DNA of 64,000 nucleotides from Pseudorhodoplanes sp. (GTDB taxonomy: Bacteria; Pseudomonadota; Alphaproteobacteria; Rhizobiales; Xanthobacteraceae): positions 3,307,126 to 3,371,125 of the forward strand of contig JAVSMS010000001.1 in the NCBI GenBank assembly GCA_032027085.1, in the 5' to 3' direction. The notes below the pieces were generated by a model that worked only from the letters and a program-made list of their open reading frames with translations, was not told where the DNA came from and searched no databases. The position numbers were made by a program, and so were the translations under genes. Within the stretch, counting starts at the first letter, position 1; each line of letters opens with the position of its first letter. Shown here piece after piece: positions 48,219 through 59,817 of this stretch.

Positions 48219-49018
48219 ATCGAAGGGCCGATAACGCGTCAGGTGAGCCCGGCGGCTCGGTGGCCGCAAAGCGCGGTGCGGCCGCCAAGGAGCGCGCAGC
48301 GCCCGCACGCGCGCGCAAGACCAAGGCCAAGCCGGCGGCGACTCCGCTGGAATCCACCATCGGCTACCGGTTCAATGATCCGGCTTTGCTCGACCGCGCG
48401 CTGACCCATATTTCGGCGTTGAAGGGGCAGGGGCGCGTCGGCAGCTACCAGCGGCTGGAATTTCTCGGCGATCACGTACTAGGCCTCGCCATTTCCGAAA
48501 TGCTGTTTGCGGCCTTCCCCAAGGCGGATGAGGGTGAGTTGTCGCGCCGCCTGGCCGATCTTGTCCGCCGGGAAACGTGCGCGGATGTTGCGCGGGCCAT
48601 CGATCTCGGCACCGCCTTGCGGCTGGGCGCCTCAGAAGTGCGCGCCGGCGGACGCGCCAAGGCCGCCATTCTCGCCGACGTATGCGAATCGCTGATCGGC
48701 GCGGTCTTTCTGGACGGCGGCTATCAGGCGGCAAAAGCTTTTGTCGATCGCTTCTGGGCGGAGCGGATGCGCAAGCCCGCGCGGCCGCTGCGCGATCCGA
48801 AAACGGTGCTGCAGGAATGGGCGCAGGGGCGCGGCCTGCCGACCCCGGCCTATCGCGAGGTCGAACGCACGGGGCCCCACCATGATCCGGTTTTCCGGGT
48901 GGCCGTGACGTTGCCCAATCGCGATCCTGCCGAAGGCAAGGGGCGCTCAAAACGCGCCGCGGAGCAGGCGGCGGCCGCTGCTCTCTTGGCGCGGGAAGGC
49001 GTGCGCAGCGATGGCTGA
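48215..49018 (+). CDS. rnc: ribonuclease III
   Basis: RNase III processes rRNA and cleaves double-stranded RNA. The 267-residue product has the signature RLEFLGDHVLGLAISE (Glu82, Asp86), the second metal site in DVCESLIGAVFLDGGY and a C-terminal dsRBD (about 190-262). An unusual Ala/Lys/Arg-rich extension of about 45 residues precedes the nuclease domain. The start overlaps lepB (ATGA) and the end overlaps era by 8 bases. Confidence 0.97.
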   Translation: MNRRADNASGEPGGSVAAKRGAAAKERAAPARARKTKAKPAATPLESTIGYRFNDPALLDRALTHISALKGQGRVGSYQRLEFLGDHVLGLAISEMLFAAFPKADEGELSRRLADLVRRETCADVARAIDLGTALRLGASEVRAGGRAKAAILADVCESLIGAVFLDGGYQAAKAFVDRFWAERMRKPARPLRDPKTVLQEWAQGRGLPTPAYREVERTGPHHDPVFRVAVTLPNRDPAEGKGRSKRAAEQAAAAALLAREGVRSDG

Positions 49019-49940
49019 GCGGAAGATCGGCGCAGTAGACGAGACAGAGACGCGTTGCGGCTTCGTAGCTTTGATCGGCGCCCCCAATGCGGGAAAATCG
49101 ACGCTGCTCAATGCGATGGTCGGCTCCAAGGTGTCGATCGTGTCGCACAAGGTGCAGACCACGCGCATGCTGGTGCGCGGCATCGCCATAGAAGGCAAGG
49201 CGCAACTCATCTTTGTCGACACGCCGGGCATCTTCAAACCCAAGCGGCGGCTTGACCGCGCCATGGTGGACAGCGCGTGGATCGGCGCACAGGACGCCGA
49301 CCTCACCGGATTGTTGGTCGATGCCCGCAAGGGCATCGACGAGGAGACCGACGCGATCCTGTCCAAAATCGGGGATATTGGCGGCGAAAAGTTTCTGCTG
49401 CTGAACAAGGTCGATCTCGTCGACAAGGAAGTGTTGCTCGGCCTCGCCAACGACATCAACGCTCGCGCCAAATTCGCCGCGACCTTCATGATTTCCGCCT
49501 TGACCGGCAGTGGCGTCGCCGATGTGAAACACTGGCTGGCCGAACACGTGCCGCCGGGCCCGTGGCATTATCCCGAAGATCAGATTTCAGACGCGCCCCT
49601 GCGCCAGCTCGCCGCCGAGATCACGCGCGAGAAGCTGTATCACCGGCTGCATCAGGAATTGCCATATCAGTCGACGGTGGAGACGACCGACTGGAAGGAA
49701 CTCAAGGATGGCTCGGTGCGCATCGAGCAGACGATCTTTGTCGAGCGTGAAAGCCAGCGCAAGATCGTGCTCGGCAAGGGCGGCCAGACCATCAAGGCGA
49801 TCGGTGCCGACGCGCGCAGGGACATCGCTGAAGTCGCGGAAGCGCCGGTGCATCTGTTTCTGTTTGTGAAGGTCCGCGAAGGCTGGGGCGACGATCCGGC
49901 ACGCTATCGCGAAATGGGATTGGAATTCCCCAAGGATTGA
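49011..49940 (+). CDS. era: GTPase Era
   Basis: Era is a 16S rRNA-binding GTPase required for 30S maturation. The 309-residue protein has G1 [10 protein letters not shown]3 DTPG and G4 NKVD. The C-terminal KH domain contains [16 protein letters not shown]. It overlaps rnc, and recO follows after 32 bases. Confidence 0.98.
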   Translation: MAERKIGAVDETETRCGFVALIGAPNAGKSTLLNAMVGSKVSIVSHKVQTTRMLVRGIAIEGKAQLIFVDTPGIFKPKRRLDRAMVDSAWIGAQDADLTGLLVDARKGIDEETDAILSKIGDIGGEKFLLLNKVDLVDKEVLLGLANDINARAKFAATFMISALTGSGVADVKHWLAEHVPPGPWHYPEDQISDAPLRQLAAEITREKLYHRLHQELPYQSTVETTDWKELKDGSVRIEQTIFVERESQRKIVLGKGGQTIKAIGADARRDIAEVAEAPVHLFLFVKVREGWGDDPARYREMGLEFPKD

Positions 49941-49972
49941 CGCCCGCGCAGATTCGCCGGCAAGGTTGCGTC

Positions 49973-50710
49973 ATGCACTGGCTCGACGACGGCATTGTTC
50001 TGGGCGTGCGCAAGCACGGGGAGGCCAACTCCATTCTCGAACTGATGACGCGCGCGCATGGCCGCCATCTCGGCCTGGTGCGTGGTGGCAGCGGCTCGCG
50101 CCTGCGTCCGGTGCTGCAGCCCGGCAATACGGTGCACGCCACCTGGAGCGCGCGTCTCGACGATCATCTCGGCACCTTCACGGTTGAAGGCCTCAACCTG
50201 CGCGCCGGCGCGCTGCTGACCTCATCGCATGCGGTCTATGCCGTGACGCATCTTGCGGCACTGGCACGGCTGTTGCCGGAGCGTGATCCGCATGAAGCGA
50301 TCTATGACAGCCTGGAAATGATCCTCGATGCGCTCGACGAGCCGGCGCTCGCCGGCGCGCACGTCGTGCATTTTGAGATGCAGATGCTGGTTGAACTGGG
50401 TTTCGGTCTTGATCTCATGTCCTGCGCCGCGACCGGGCAGACGCATGATCTCGTCTATGTCTCGCCGAAATCGGGCCGGGCGGTCTCACGCCAGGCGGGG
50501 GAGGAGTGGCGCCATCGTCTGCTCGCCTTGCCGGCATTTCTGGCGGAGGACAATCATGGTGCGCCGTCGGCCGCCGATCTGGCCAAGGGTTTTCAGCTTA
50601 CCGGCTTTTTCTTGGCGCGCGATGTGCTTGAGCCCCGCAACCTGACATTTTCTGATGCACGCGTGCATTTCATCGCCGCCGTCGAGCGCGCGTTGCCGAA
50701 CGCCGCGTGA
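49973..50710 (+). CDS. recO: DNA repair protein RecO
   Basis: RecO loads RecA on SSB-coated DNA with RecR. The 245-residue protein begins [20 protein letters not shown], the normal family opening, so the ATG at 49973 is chosen over 49937. The N-terminal OB fold (about 1-80) and helical C-domain are complete. Last gene of lepB-rnc-era-recO. Confidence 0.95.
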   Translation: MHWLDDGIVLGVRKHGEANSILELMTRAHGRHLGLVRGGSGSRLRPVLQPGNTVHATWSARLDDHLGTFTVEGLNLRAGALLTSSHAVYAVTHLAALARLLPERDPHEAIYDSLEMILDALDEPALAGAHVVHFEMQMLVELGFGLDLMSCAATGQTHDLVYVSPKSGRAVSRQAGEEWRHRLLALPAFLAEDNHGAPSAADLAKGFQLTGFFLARDVLEPRNLTFSDARVHFIAAVERALPNAA

Positions 50711-50716
50711 AAATAA

Positions 50717-50745
50717 AAAGGGCCGGTCGCAGGGACCGGCCCTTT
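50717..50745. terminator. bidirectional terminator between recO and the convergent small gene
   Basis: A perfect 12-bp stem (AAAGGGCCGGTC with GACCGGCCCTTT) with loop GCAGG, flanked by A-rich and T-rich ends, can stop transcription from both sides. Confidence 0.9.
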
Positions 50746-50763
50746 GTCCGAAACCGGACGCTA

Positions 50764-51000
50764 TCAGTAGCAGCGGCGCTCCCACCAGCAACGGCGATAA
50801 TAGCCATATCCGCGGCAAACGCGGACGTTGCGGCAGCGCGGGCCGCGGCGATAGTAATAATACTGCGCCTGCTCAATCATGCTTTGCATGTTGATCGCGC
50901 CGTTAATCGCGCCGCCATTGGCCGGAGCGGCGGATGCGCCGGTGGTGCCGGCGAGGCCGAGTCCAACGGCCACCAGCATCGCAACAAGGATTGTCTTCAT
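50764..51000 (-). CDS. small secreted Cys/Tyr/Arg-rich protein (paralogue A)
   Basis: The 78-residue precursor has a signal peptide (MKTILVAMLVAVGLGLAGTT, cleavage near ASA-AP). A middle segment NGGAINGAINMQSMIEQAQ precedes a basic aromatic tail with CRNVRVCRGYGYYRRCWWER. Four or five Cys could form disulfides outside the cytoplasm. The tail pattern (C-x-x-x-x-C ... RRCWW) recurs in the neighbour at 51167-51460. Function unknown. Confidence 0.8.
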   Translation of the reverse strand: MKTILVAMLVAVGLGLAGTTGASAAPANGGAINGAINMQSMIEQAQYYYYRRGPRCRNVRVCRGYGYYRRCWWERRCY

Positions 51001-51166
51001 CAGGATCTCCGTTCTTCCTTCCTACGGTTTGAACCACCCGCCGCACGGAAAAGAGACTCAATGCGGTCGCAGCCAATGTTTAGCAGAAGACGCAACATTC
51101 CGGCGACATACCGACGTCTGCGTGCCGCCGGTGCCGGTCAATATTCCATTACATCGTTACCGGCTG

Positions 51167-51460
51167 TTACCAGCGGTAATAGCGATAGGGACGATAATAG
51201 CCATAGGGTCGGTAGGGCCGATAATAGGGACGGTAGTAACGCGGTCCGGTCCACCAGCATCGCCGGGTGCAACCATAGCGGCCGCAGCGGCGCCGGCACA
51301 CATAAGCGGCCTCTTCGGTGAGCTTGTAATCTGCCAGTGCGCCATTGATGGCCGCCGGCGCCGGAAGCGTGACGGCGTTGGCATGATTCGTTGCCAGGGC
51401 CGCAAAAGAAAAGAGAGCGGCCACAGCGGCGAATGCGAGACATATCCTGCGCATGTTCAT
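51167..51460 (-). CDS. small secreted Cys/Tyr/Arg-rich protein (paralogue B)
   Basis: The 97-residue precursor has a signal peptide (ICLAFAAVAALFSFAALA, cleavage near ANA-VT), then ALADYKLTEEAAYVC, the Cys/Arg core CRRRCGRYGCTRRCWW and a Tyr/Pro/Arg tail of PYR/PYYR repeats (from residue 74). The core resembles paralogue A. A start two codons in (51454) has better spacing to AGGGAAGGA. Function unknown; a surface or peptidoglycan role would be speculation. Confidence 0.8.
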   Translation of the reverse strand: MNMRRICLAFAAVAALFSFAALATNHANAVTLPAPAAINGALADYKLTEEAAYVCRRRCGRYGCTRRCWWTGPRYYRPYYRPYRPYGYYRPYRYYRW

Positions 51461-51623
51461 TCCTTCCCTTCAATATCTGTAGCAAGCCGAAGAACCCGCA
51501 TCGGGTCCGTCAGCCTGTGTTGCGTCGCCTCCGTACAGCCAGTAAAGCGGCGACACTCTGAATCCGACGTGGTTCCCGTGTTCATCCCTTGTTCATGGGC
51601 CTTTTGCGGGTTACCGACACATC

Positions 51624-53882
51624 ATGGGAAAGCAAACGATTCCGCCCGAAAAAGGCGAGGTCCAGGAAATCGCCCTGCGCGAGGCGCTGGAAGAGCGCTA
51701 TCTCGCCTATGCGTTGTCCACCATCATGCACCGGGCGCTGCCCGATGCGCGGGACGGCTTGAAGCCGGTCCACCGCCGCATCCTCTACGGCATGCGTCTG
51801 CTGCGCCTTGATCCCGGTTCAACCTTCAAGAAATCGGCGAAGATCGTCGGCGACGTGATGGGTAACTTCCACCCGCATGGCGACCAGGCGATCTACGACG
51901 CGCTGGTGCGTCTCGCGCAGGATTTTTCGTCACGCTACCCGCTGGTCGATGGTCAGGGTAATTTCGGCAATATCGACGGCGATAACGCCGCCGCGTACCG
52001 CTACACTGAAGCGCGCATGACCGAGGTCGCGCGCCTTCTGCTCGAAGGCATCGACGAGGACGCGGTCGACTTCCGTCCGAACTATGACGGTCTGTCGGAA
52101 GAGCCGGTTGTTCTTCCCGGCGCGTTCCCCAATCTTCTCGCCAACGGCTCGCAGGGCATCGCGGTTGGCATGGCAACCTCGATCCCGCCGCACAACGCCG
52201 CCGAATTGTGCGACGCAGCCTTGTTCCTGATCGCCAATCCGAATGCGCGTTCCAAGACGCTGATGAAATACGTGCCCGGTCCGGATTTCCCCACCGGCGG
52301 CATCATCGTGGATTCTCCCGAGACCATCGCGGAGGCCTATGCGACCGGCCGCGGCTCCTTCCGTGTGCGTGCGCGCTGGAAAGAGGAGGACACCGGCCGC
52401 GGCACATACCAGGTTGTGGTCACGCAGATACCCTATCTCGTCCAGAAATCGCGGTTGGTGGAAAAGATCGCGGAACTGATGAACGAGAAGAAGCTGCCGT
52501 TGGTCGCCGACATTCGCGATGAATCGGCGGAAGACGTGCGGCTGGTGATCGAGCCGCGCGCGCGCACGGTAGACGCGGCGGTGATGATGGAATCGCTGTT
52601 CAAGCTCACCGAGCTTGAAAGCCGCATTCCGCTCAACATGAATGTGCTGATCAACGGCAAGGTGCCGAAGGTTGTCGGCCTGGCCGAGGCACTGCGCGCC
52701 TGGCTCGACCATCGCCGCGATGTCTTGATCCGGCGTTCGAACCACCGGCTGCGGCAGATTGATCATCGCCTGGAGGTGCTGGGCGGCTTCCTGATCGCCT
52801 ATCTGAACCTCGACAAGGTGATCAAGATCATCCGCACGCACGACGAGCCGAAGCCCGTGCTCATTCGCACCTTCAAGCTCACCGATCTGCAGGCCGATTC
52901 CATCCTCAACATGCGGCTGCGCAATCTGCGCAAGCTCGAGGAGATGGAGATCAAGCGGGAGGACAAGGCATTGCGCGAAGAGCGCAAGAGCCTGAAAACG
53001 CTGCTCGGCTCCGAGGCGCAGCAGTGGAAGAAGGTTTCGGATGAGATCAAGGCGGTGCGCGACGCCTTCGGACCGAAGACCGAACTGGGCAAGCGCCGCA
53101 CCACCTTCGGGGAGGTCGCAGAACACGCGGCAGCCGCCGTGGAGGAAGCGCTGATCGTCCGCGAGCCGGTCACGGTGGTTGTGTCGGAGAAGGGCTGGAT
53201 CCGGGCGCTGCGCGGCCATGTCTCCGATCTGTCCGGTGTCGTGTTCAAGACCGACGATGCGCTGAAATTCTCGTTCCCCGCCGAGACCACCTCGAAATGT
53301 CTGCTGTTCGCGACCAACGGCCGCTTCTACACCATCGATGCCGGCAAGCTGCCGGGCGGGCGGGGTCACGGCGAGCCGGTGCGGCTGTTCATCGATCTCG
53401 ATCAGGATGCCGACATCGTCTCCGTCTTCGCGCACACGGGCGGACGCAAATTCCTGGTGGGCAGCCAGACCGGCCGCGGCTTCATCGTCTCAGAAGACGA
53501 GTGCCTGGCGAACACGCGCAAGGGCAAGCAGGTGCTCAATGTGAAGGAGAAGGATGGCGCCTGCGCCATCACCACCATCGATGGCGAGCTGGCCGCCGCG
53601 ATCGGCGAGAACCGCAAGATGGTGATCTTCCCGCTGGAGCAGGTGCCGGAAATGGCGCGCGGCGCGGGCGTGCGCTTGCAGCGCTACAAGGACGGCGGAT
53701 TGTCCGATCTGACTACCTTCGGCGGCAAGGAGGGGCTGACCTGGTTCGACAGCGCCGGGCGGGCCTTCTCGATGTCGCTGAAGGAGCTGAAGGATTGGCG
53801 CGGCAACCGCGCCGACGCCGGGCGGCTGGCGCCGAAAGGATTTCCGAAGAGCAACAAGTTCGGGAAGACGATTGCCTCATAG
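51624..53882 (+). CDS. parC: DNA topoisomerase IV subunit A
   Basis: ParC decatenates replicated chromosomes with ParE. The 752-residue product has the breakage-reunion domain with catalytic Tyr127 after Arg126 ([10 protein letters not shown]) and the [17 protein letters not shown] block. The C-terminal beta-propeller is shortened, as usual for ParC against GyrA. The sequence DGKGxxGxxxxDxAAAxRYTEA is kept in the form [20 protein letters not shown]. Monocistronic. Confidence 0.96.
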   Translation: MGKQTIPPEKGEVQEIALREALEERYLAYALSTIMHRALPDARDGLKPVHRRILYGMRLLRLDPGSTFKKSAKIVGDVMGNFHPHGDQAIYDALVRLAQDFSSRYPLVDGQGNFGNIDGDNAAAYRYTEARMTEVARLLLEGIDEDAVDFRPNYDGLSEEPVVLPGAFPNLLANGSQGIAVGMATSIPPHNAAELCDAALFLIANPNARSKTLMKYVPGPDFPTGGIIVDSPETIAEAYATGRGSFRVRARWKEEDTGRGTYQVVVTQIPYLVQKSRLVEKIAELMNEKKLPLVADIRDESAEDVRLVIEPRARTVDAAVMMESLFKLTELESRIPLNMNVLINGKVPKVVGLAEALRAWLDHRRDVLIRRSNHRLRQIDHRLEVLGGFLIAYLNLDKVIKIIRTHDEPKPVLIRTFKLTDLQADSILNMRLRNLRKLEEMEIKREDKALREERKSLKTLLGSEAQQWKKVSDEIKAVRDAFGPKTELGKRRTTFGEVAEHAAAAVEEALIVREPVTVVVSEKGWIRALRGHVSDLSGVVFKTDDALKFSFPAETTSKCLLFATNGRFYTIDAGKLPGGRGHGEPVRLFIDLDQDADIVSVFAHTGGRKFLVGSQTGRGFIVSEDECLANTRKGKQVLNVKEKDGACAITTIDGELAAAIGENRKMVIFPLEQVPEMARGAGVRLQRYKDGGLSDLTTFGGKEGLTWFDSAGRAFSMSLKELKDWRGNRADAGRLAPKGFPKSNKFGKTIAS

Positions 53883-53884
53883 TC

Positions 53885-53921
53885 ATTCCGGGGCGCCAGT
53901 GTTAGCTAGCGACCCCGGAAT
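53885..53921. terminator. inverted repeat between convergent parC and arginyltransferase genes
   Basis: ATTCCGGGG (53885-53893) pairs perfectly with CCCCGGAAT (53913-53921). There is no T-run, so it is a weak or rho-assisted stop, or a REP-like unit. Confidence 0.45.
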
Positions 53922-53987
53922 TCGGCGGCAAGGTTGCTACGTCTGGATTCCGGAACGTGTTTCAGCGCGTCCGGACTGACGGCGAGA

Positions 53988-54737
53988 TCAAAGCTCCGCC
54001 CGCACCCAGCCCTGCGACATCAGTCGTTCCTGCGGCAGGAAGCGGCTCTTGTAATCCATCTTGCGCGAGCCGCACACCCAATAGCCAAGATAGACATAGG
54101 GCAATCCCATGCGGCGCGCGCGTGTGATGTGGTCAAGGATCATGAAGGTGCCAAGCGAACGGTTGTCCTCTTCGGGCTCGAAGAAGGAATAAACCATCGA
54201 CAATCCGTCATTGAGGATATCGGTCAGCGCCACCGCCAGCAGCGTGCCGCTGCTGCGACCTTGAAAGGCCGCGTCTGAGTCCCGCCGCCGGTATTCCACA
54301 ATGCGGGTTTCAACGTGGCTGTCTTCCACCATCATCGCGTAATCGAGCACGGTCATGTCGGCCATGCCGCCGTCGCGGTGCCGCGCGTCAAGGTAGGCGC
54401 GGAACACCGAATATTGCTCCGAGGTCGGCGTGGCCCTGCGCATCTCGCCAATCAGATCGGAATTGCGATCGTCAATGCGCCGCATCGAGCGCGTGGGGCG
54501 GAAGTCATCGGCGACGACCCGCACCGAAATGCAGGCGCGACATGCTTCGCAGGCTGGGCGATAGGCGATGGACTGGCTGCGGCGGAAGCCGCCATGCGTC
54601 AGCAGATCATTCAGGCCCGGTGCGCGGTCGCCCACGAGGTGTGTGAACACCTTCCGCTCTTCTTTTCCTGCCAGATACGGGCAGGGCGAGGGCGCGGTCA
54701 GATAGAATTGTGGTGTGTCGCGCGAATGCTGGGTCAC
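53988..54737 (-). CDS. bpt: leucyl/phenylalanyl... N-end-rule aminoacyl-protein transferase Bpt (arginyltransferase family)
   Basis: Bpt attaches leucine to N-terminal Asp or Glu of proteins and marks them for ClpAP degradation; it is related in fold to eukaryotic Ate1. The 249-residue product has [13 protein letters not shown] near the start, [17 protein letters not shown], and the C-terminal [18 protein letters not shown] block. I chose the GTG at 54737 because homologues start [14 protein letters not shown]-like. A longer ATG at 54785 adds 16 non-conserved residues. Confidence 0.92.
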   Translation of the reverse strand: MTQHSRDTPQFYLTAPSPCPYLAGKEERKVFTHLVGDRAPGLNDLLTHGGFRRSQSIAYRPACEACRACISVRVVADDFRPTRSMRRIDDRNSDLIGEMRRATPTSEQYSVFRAYLDARHRDGGMADMTVLDYAMMVEDSHVETRIVEYRRRDSDAAFQGRSSGTLLAVALTDILNDGLSMVYSFFEPEEDNRSLGTFMILDHITRARRMGLPYVYLGYWVCGSRKMDYKSRFLPQERLMSQGWVRAEL

Positions 54738-54817
54738 GGGCCGATGCAAACCCTCCTGCCGCCATGTTCTCCCGTCAGGCCCCATTCGTCAAAGGGGGCG
54801 GTTCTCCGGCCGCCTTG

Positions 54818-55369
54818 TCAGGCGGTCGGCCGCACCGGCCGCATGGCGGCCGCCCGCATCTGATTGTTGATCACAACCGTACCCACCAGCATGTCGTGCA
54901 GGAGGCGGCGGCGGCTGTTGAAAAAACAGACAAGGAGGATGAAGGGTGTCAGGGCCGAGACGGTCACCCAGAATACCACGGCATGGACGGCGCCGAGGAC
55001 GAAATAACTCGGAGCGCCGTACCAGGTGCGCATCTCCAGATCCATCACCCGCATGCCGATGGTGGCCGAACGCGGAGAACCAAGCGTCATGCCGTAATAG
55101 AACAGCGCCCAGAGCACTGAGACGACCGGCATCAGGCCGTAGAGCACGAAACCGAGCCCCAGCGTGACGACGCCAACGGCGAAGATGAACATCGCCAGGA
55201 ATACCATCGGCACTGCGAGGATGATCAGGTCGATCAGGAAAGCGATCACACGCCGTGCCGGCACCCCGTCGAACAATTCAGGCTGGGTGGCCGGATCATA
55301 GGCGTGCGGCTTCACGTCGAAGGACACGCCGACCTGTTTCGGATCGTTGCCGCTGGGACCGCTGCTCAT
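54818..55369 (-). CDS. RDD-family inner-membrane protein
   Basis: The 183-residue protein has the RDD signature Arg and Asp in ARRVIAFLIDLIIL (about residues 38-52), three to four membrane helices and a cytoplasmic RRRLLHDMLVGTVVI block near the C-terminus. Some RDD proteins exchange ions or act with transporters, but nothing here indicates a substrate. The Met at 55369 is used; upstream codons are not conserved. It precedes bpt on the same strand. Confidence 0.93.
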   Translation of the reverse strand: MSSGPSGNDPKQVGVSFDVKPHAYDPATQPELFDGVPARRVIAFLIDLIILAVPMVFLAMFIFAVGVVTLGLGFVLYGLMPVVSVLWALFYYGMTLGSPRSATIGMRVMDLEMRTWYGAPSYFVLGAVHAVVFWVTVSALTPFILLVCFFNSRRRLLHDMLVGTVVINNQMRAAAMRPVRPTA

Positions 55370-55483
55370 GGGATATCCTCGCTCCTGCGGAAAGATGGGG
55401 ACAAAAAGCATCCCCACGCAAGAGGTTCCCGGACGTCCTCCCATCAGATTCGCGCGAGCGGCGTGCAGTTCACGCCGCCGGCG

Positions 55484-56107
55484 TCACATCGCGAGGGCGG
55501 GCAGTTTCAGCCGGCTGTGATGATCGTCGACCACATGCAGCGAATCGGAGGAGGCCGACGCGGAGCCAAAGGGCAGATTGGAAGGCTTCTCGATTTTCAC
55601 CGCATTGACGACAAAGTCGCGGATCTTGAAGACGCCGGAGGCGAGCTTGTCGAACACGCCTTCGAGGCCCTCGCGCGCCGTCGGCTTGTCGGCGACGGCA
55701 GCTGGCGTGATCACAAGAGGCGCCGCGGGCGCGGCCGTAGTGACCGCGAATGAAGTCTCCCGCCGCGCCGTCTGCAGCTTTTTGCGGTCGGGCTGCGCCT
55801 GTGCCGCCGCGTGGCTGCGCGCCTGCTCGCGAGCGGCCTCCTTTTCGGCTGCTTCCGCCGCCGCCCGGCGTCGCGCTTCGGCCTCCTGGGCCGCCTTCAA
55901 TTCGCGCATGGCGACATGTCCGGCCTCGACCCGCTGGGCGACGTTGTCAAAGCGGGTCAAATCCGACTGGTCGAAAACAATCATCTCAAGCTTCTGCGCC
56001 GGCTCATGATGCAACAGGCCGAGCTTGGAAACGAGCAGGGCGCCGGCGACAGAGCACAGGACGGAAAAGGCCATTCGTCCTGCATAAGTCCAGAACAGCT
56101 TTGGCAT
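55484..56107 (-). CDS. hypothetical membrane-anchored coiled-coil protein
   Basis: The 207-residue protein has one membrane segment near the N-terminus (about 11-30, RMAFSVLCSVAGALLVSKLG). An Ala/Glu/Arg-rich helix follows (about 75-120, AAQEAEARRRAAAEAAEKEA) that could form a coiled coil, then a flexible Ala/Pro linker and a C-terminal segment GVFKIRDFVVNAVKIEK. GAGG 6 bases before the ATG at 56107 favours this start over 56149. It is divergent from ilvA. No family is recognised. Confidence 0.75.
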   Translation of the reverse strand: MPKLFWTYAGRMAFSVLCSVAGALLVSKLGLLHHEPAQKLEMIVFDQSDLTRFDNVAQRVEAGHVAMRELKAAQEAEARRRAAAEAAEKEAAREQARSHAAAQAQPDRKKLQTARRETSFAVTTAAPAAPLVITPAAVADKPTAREGLEGVFDKLASGVFKIRDFVVNAVKIEKPSNLPFGSASASSDSLHVVDDHHSRLKLPALAM

Positions 56108-56242
56108 GACAGGCCTCGGCGAGGTGGCGCCGGCCGAAACGGTCGGCATGACGCGGGGGCGTGATTTCTGGCGGTTGATCTCGCCGAAAACATGGCGTCT
56201 GGTGCCGCGGATACGCCATTTTCAGCCTGTGACGAACCCGAC

Positions 56243-57466
56243 ATGACCATTGCACTTTCCGATATCGAGGCCGCGCAGGCGATTCTGGCCAACCGGGTGG
56301 TGCGCACCCCCATGCTGCCGGCACCGCGGCTGTCCGAGCTCACCGGCGCCACCGTCTTTGTGAAATACGAAAATCTGCAGGTTACGAATTCCTTCAAGGA
56401 GCGCGGCGCGCTCAACAAGCTGGCGAGTCTCGACAAGCCCGAGCGGGCCCGCGGCGTGATTGCCATGTCGGCCGGCAATCACGCGCAGGCGGTGGCCTAC
56501 CACGCGGCGAAACTCGGCATCGCCGCCACGATCGTCATGCCGGTGACCACGCCGCTGGTGAAGGTCGCAGCTACCCGGGGCTATGGCGCCAATGTGGTGC
56601 TGCACGGCGAAAGCGTCGCAGAAGCGCAGGCGCGGATGGAGGAATTGCGGGCCGAGCGCGACCTGGTGCTGGTTCACCCTTACGACGATCCACGGGTGAT
56701 CGCCGGGCAGGGCACGATCGCGCTGGAAATGCTGCACGACGCGCCCGACCTGGATTGCCTTGTTGTGCCGATCGGCGGCGGCGGCCTGATTTCCGGCAAT
56801 GCCATTGCGGCAAAGGCGATCAAGCCGGAGATCGAGATTCTGGGCGTGGAAGCCGCGCTCTATCCGTCGATGTGGAACGCAATCAACGGCAAGGACCGGC
56901 CGATCGGCGGCCCGACCCTGGCGGAAGGCATTGCCGTCAAGAATGTCGGGCGGCTGACGCTGCCCATCGTGCGCGCGCTCGTGTCACGCATTTTGCTGGC
57001 AGACGAAGAACATCTCGAGCGCGCGGTGAACATCTTCCTGACCTTGCAGAAGACCATGGCGGAAGGCGCCGGCGCCGCCGGACTGGCGGCGATGCTGGCG
57101 GAGCCGGATCGCTTTTGCGGCAGGCGCATCGGTTTGATCCTTTGCGGCGGCAATATCGACCCGCGCATTCTCGCCTCCATCATGGTGCGCGAGCTCGAAC
57201 GTGGCGAACAGATCGTCTCATTCCGCCTGACGATTCCGGATCGGCCGGGCGTGCTCGGGCAGATCGCGACGCGCCTCGGCGTGCTCGGCGCCAATATCCT
57301 GGAAGTCGCTCACAAACGGCTGTTCCTGGACGTGCCCGCAAAAGGCGCGCGGCTGGATGTGACGGTCGAGACGCGCGACCATGCGCATGCCGAGGAGATC
57401 ATCAGCGCGCTGGCGAAGGATGGCTATCAGCCGGTGCGGCTGCATGCCGGCGAGACGATGGAGTAA
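56243..57466 (+). CDS. ilvA: threonine ammonia-lyase (threonine deaminase)
   Basis: The PLP enzyme converts threonine to 2-oxobutyrate. The 407-residue product has the PLP Lys52 (TNSFKERGALN), the PLP phosphate loop VVPIGGGGLISG and one ACT-like C-terminal domain (about 330-405). It is of the shorter form resembling catabolic TdcB with an ACT domain, so the symbol is approximate. The chosen ATG (MTIALSDIEAAQAIL) is 17 codons after an upstream ATG. Confidence 0.92.
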   Translation: MTIALSDIEAAQAILANRVVRTPMLPAPRLSELTGATVFVKYENLQVTNSFKERGALNKLASLDKPERARGVIAMSAGNHAQAVAYHAAKLGIAATIVMPVTTPLVKVAATRGYGANVVLHGESVAEAQARMEELRAERDLVLVHPYDDPRVIAGQGTIALEMLHDAPDLDCLVVPIGGGGLISGNAIAAKAIKPEIEILGVEAALYPSMWNAINGKDRPIGGPTLAEGIAVKNVGRLTLPIVRALVSRILLADEEHLERAVNIFLTLQKTMAEGAGAAGLAAMLAEPDRFCGRRIGLILCGGNIDPRILASIMVRELERGEQIVSFRLTIPDRPGVLGQIATRLGVLGANILEVAHKRLFLDVPAKGARLDVTVETRDHAHAEEIISALAKDGYQPVRLHAGETME

Positions 57467-57471
57467 AGCCA

Positions 57472-57495
57472 CCTCTCCCCGCGTGCGGGGAGAGG
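57472..57495. terminator. hairpin between convergent ilvA and hemB
   Basis: CCTCTCCCC pairs perfectly with GGGGAGAGG over a GCGTGC loop. It lies 6 bases after ilvA and 10 bases after hemB on the other strand and could stop both. Confidence 0.65.
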
Positions 57496-57504
57496 TTGGC
57501 GCCG

Positions 57505-58662
<1,158 letters not shown>

Positions 58663-58676
58663 TTATCGCTTCAGAT

Positions 58677-59816
58677 ATGGACTTTGAGCTGTCGGACGAC
58701 CAGCGCGCCTTTCAGGCCACCGCGCGGCAATTCGCCCGCGACGAAATGATGCCCCATGCCCGGGACTGGGACGAGGGCGAGGTGTTTCCGGTTGAGACGC
58801 TGCGCCAGGCTGCCGCGCTCGGCTTTGGCGGTATTTACGTGAAGGACGATGTCGGCGGTTCCGATCTATCGCGGCTCGACGCCACCATTATCTTCGAGGA
58901 ACTGGCGCAGGGCTGCACCTCGACCGCCGCCTATATCTCCATTCACAATATGGCGGCCTGGATGATTGACGCTTTTGGCGGCGAAGCGCAGCGCAAGCGG
59001 TTTTTGCCCAAGCTCTGCAGCATGGAGCATTTCGCGAGCTATTGCCTGACCGAGCCGGGCGCCGGTTCGGACGCAGCAAACCTGTCAACGCGTGCGCGGC
59101 GCGACGGCGACCATTATGTGCTCGACGGTGCCAAGGCTTTCATTTCCGGCGGCGGTGTCTCCGACATCTATGTCTGCATGGTGCGCACCGGCGGCGCCGG
59201 GCCGAAAGGCATTTCCTGCATTGTCGTCGAAAAAGACACGCCGGGGCTTTCCTTCGGCGCGCAGGAGAAGAAGCTTGGCTGGAAGTCGCAACCCACGGCG
59301 GCTGTCATTTTCGAGAATTGCCGCGTCCCGGTTGAAAATCTCGTCGGCAAGGAAGGGGACGGCTTCAAGATTGCGATGATGGGGCTTGACGGCGGTCGGC
59401 TCAACATCGCCGCCTGCTCACTTGGCGGGGCTCAATTCTGCCTCGACCGTACGCTTGACTACATGCGCGAGCGTAAGCAGTTTGGTTCTCGCCTTTCCGA
59501 TTTTCAGGCGCTGCGTTTTCGCATCGCCGACTATGCCACCGAGCTCGAAGCCGCACGGCTGATGGTGCACCGCGCCGCGCATGCCGTGAGTGCCGGTGAA
59601 CCGGGCGCGACGCGCCTCGCGGCCATGGCCAAGCGCTTCGCGACCGACATCGGCTTCGAGACCGTCAACGGCTGCCTGCAACTGCACGGCGGCTACGGCT
59701 ATCTGCGCGATCACCCCATCGAGCGCGTGCTGCGCGACGTGCGCGTGCATCAAATTCTTGAAGGCACCAACGAAATCATGCGGCTGATCGTCAGCCGCGA
59801 TCTCTTGGGGAATTGA
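58677..59816 (+). CDS. acyl-CoA dehydrogenase, probable isobutyryl-CoA dehydrogenase
   Basis: The 379-residue FAD enzyme has the family blocks [13 protein letters not shown] and [15 protein letters not shown], and the C-terminal catalytic Glu in [12 protein letters not shown]. Its place in front of a 3-hydroxyisobutyryl-CoA hydrolase and mmsB points to isobutyryl-CoA oxidation in valine breakdown. Substrate cannot be proved from sequence. It starts 104 bases from the divergent hemB. Confidence 0.9.
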   Translation: MDFELSDDQRAFQATARQFARDEMMPHARDWDEGEVFPVETLRQAAALGFGGIYVKDDVGGSDLSRLDATIIFEELAQGCTSTAAYISIHNMAAWMIDAFGGEAQRKRFLPKLCSMEHFASYCLTEPGAGSDAANLSTRARRDGDHYVLDGAKAFISGGGVSDIYVCMVRTGGAGPKGISCIVVEKDTPGLSFGAQEKKLGWKSQPTAAVIFENCRVPVENLVGKEGDGFKIAMMGLDGGRLNIAACSLGGAQFCLDRTLDYMRERKQFGSRLSDFQALRFRIADYATELEAARLMVHRAAHAVSAGEPGATRLAAMAKRFATDIGFETVNGCLQLHGGYGYLRDHPIERVLRDVRVHQILEGTNEIMRLIVSRDLLGN

Positions 59817-59817
59817 A

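Noticed and set aside
51930-53435. 501-codon open frame on the minus strand
   Set aside because: It is antisense to parC, and its text has no family features.
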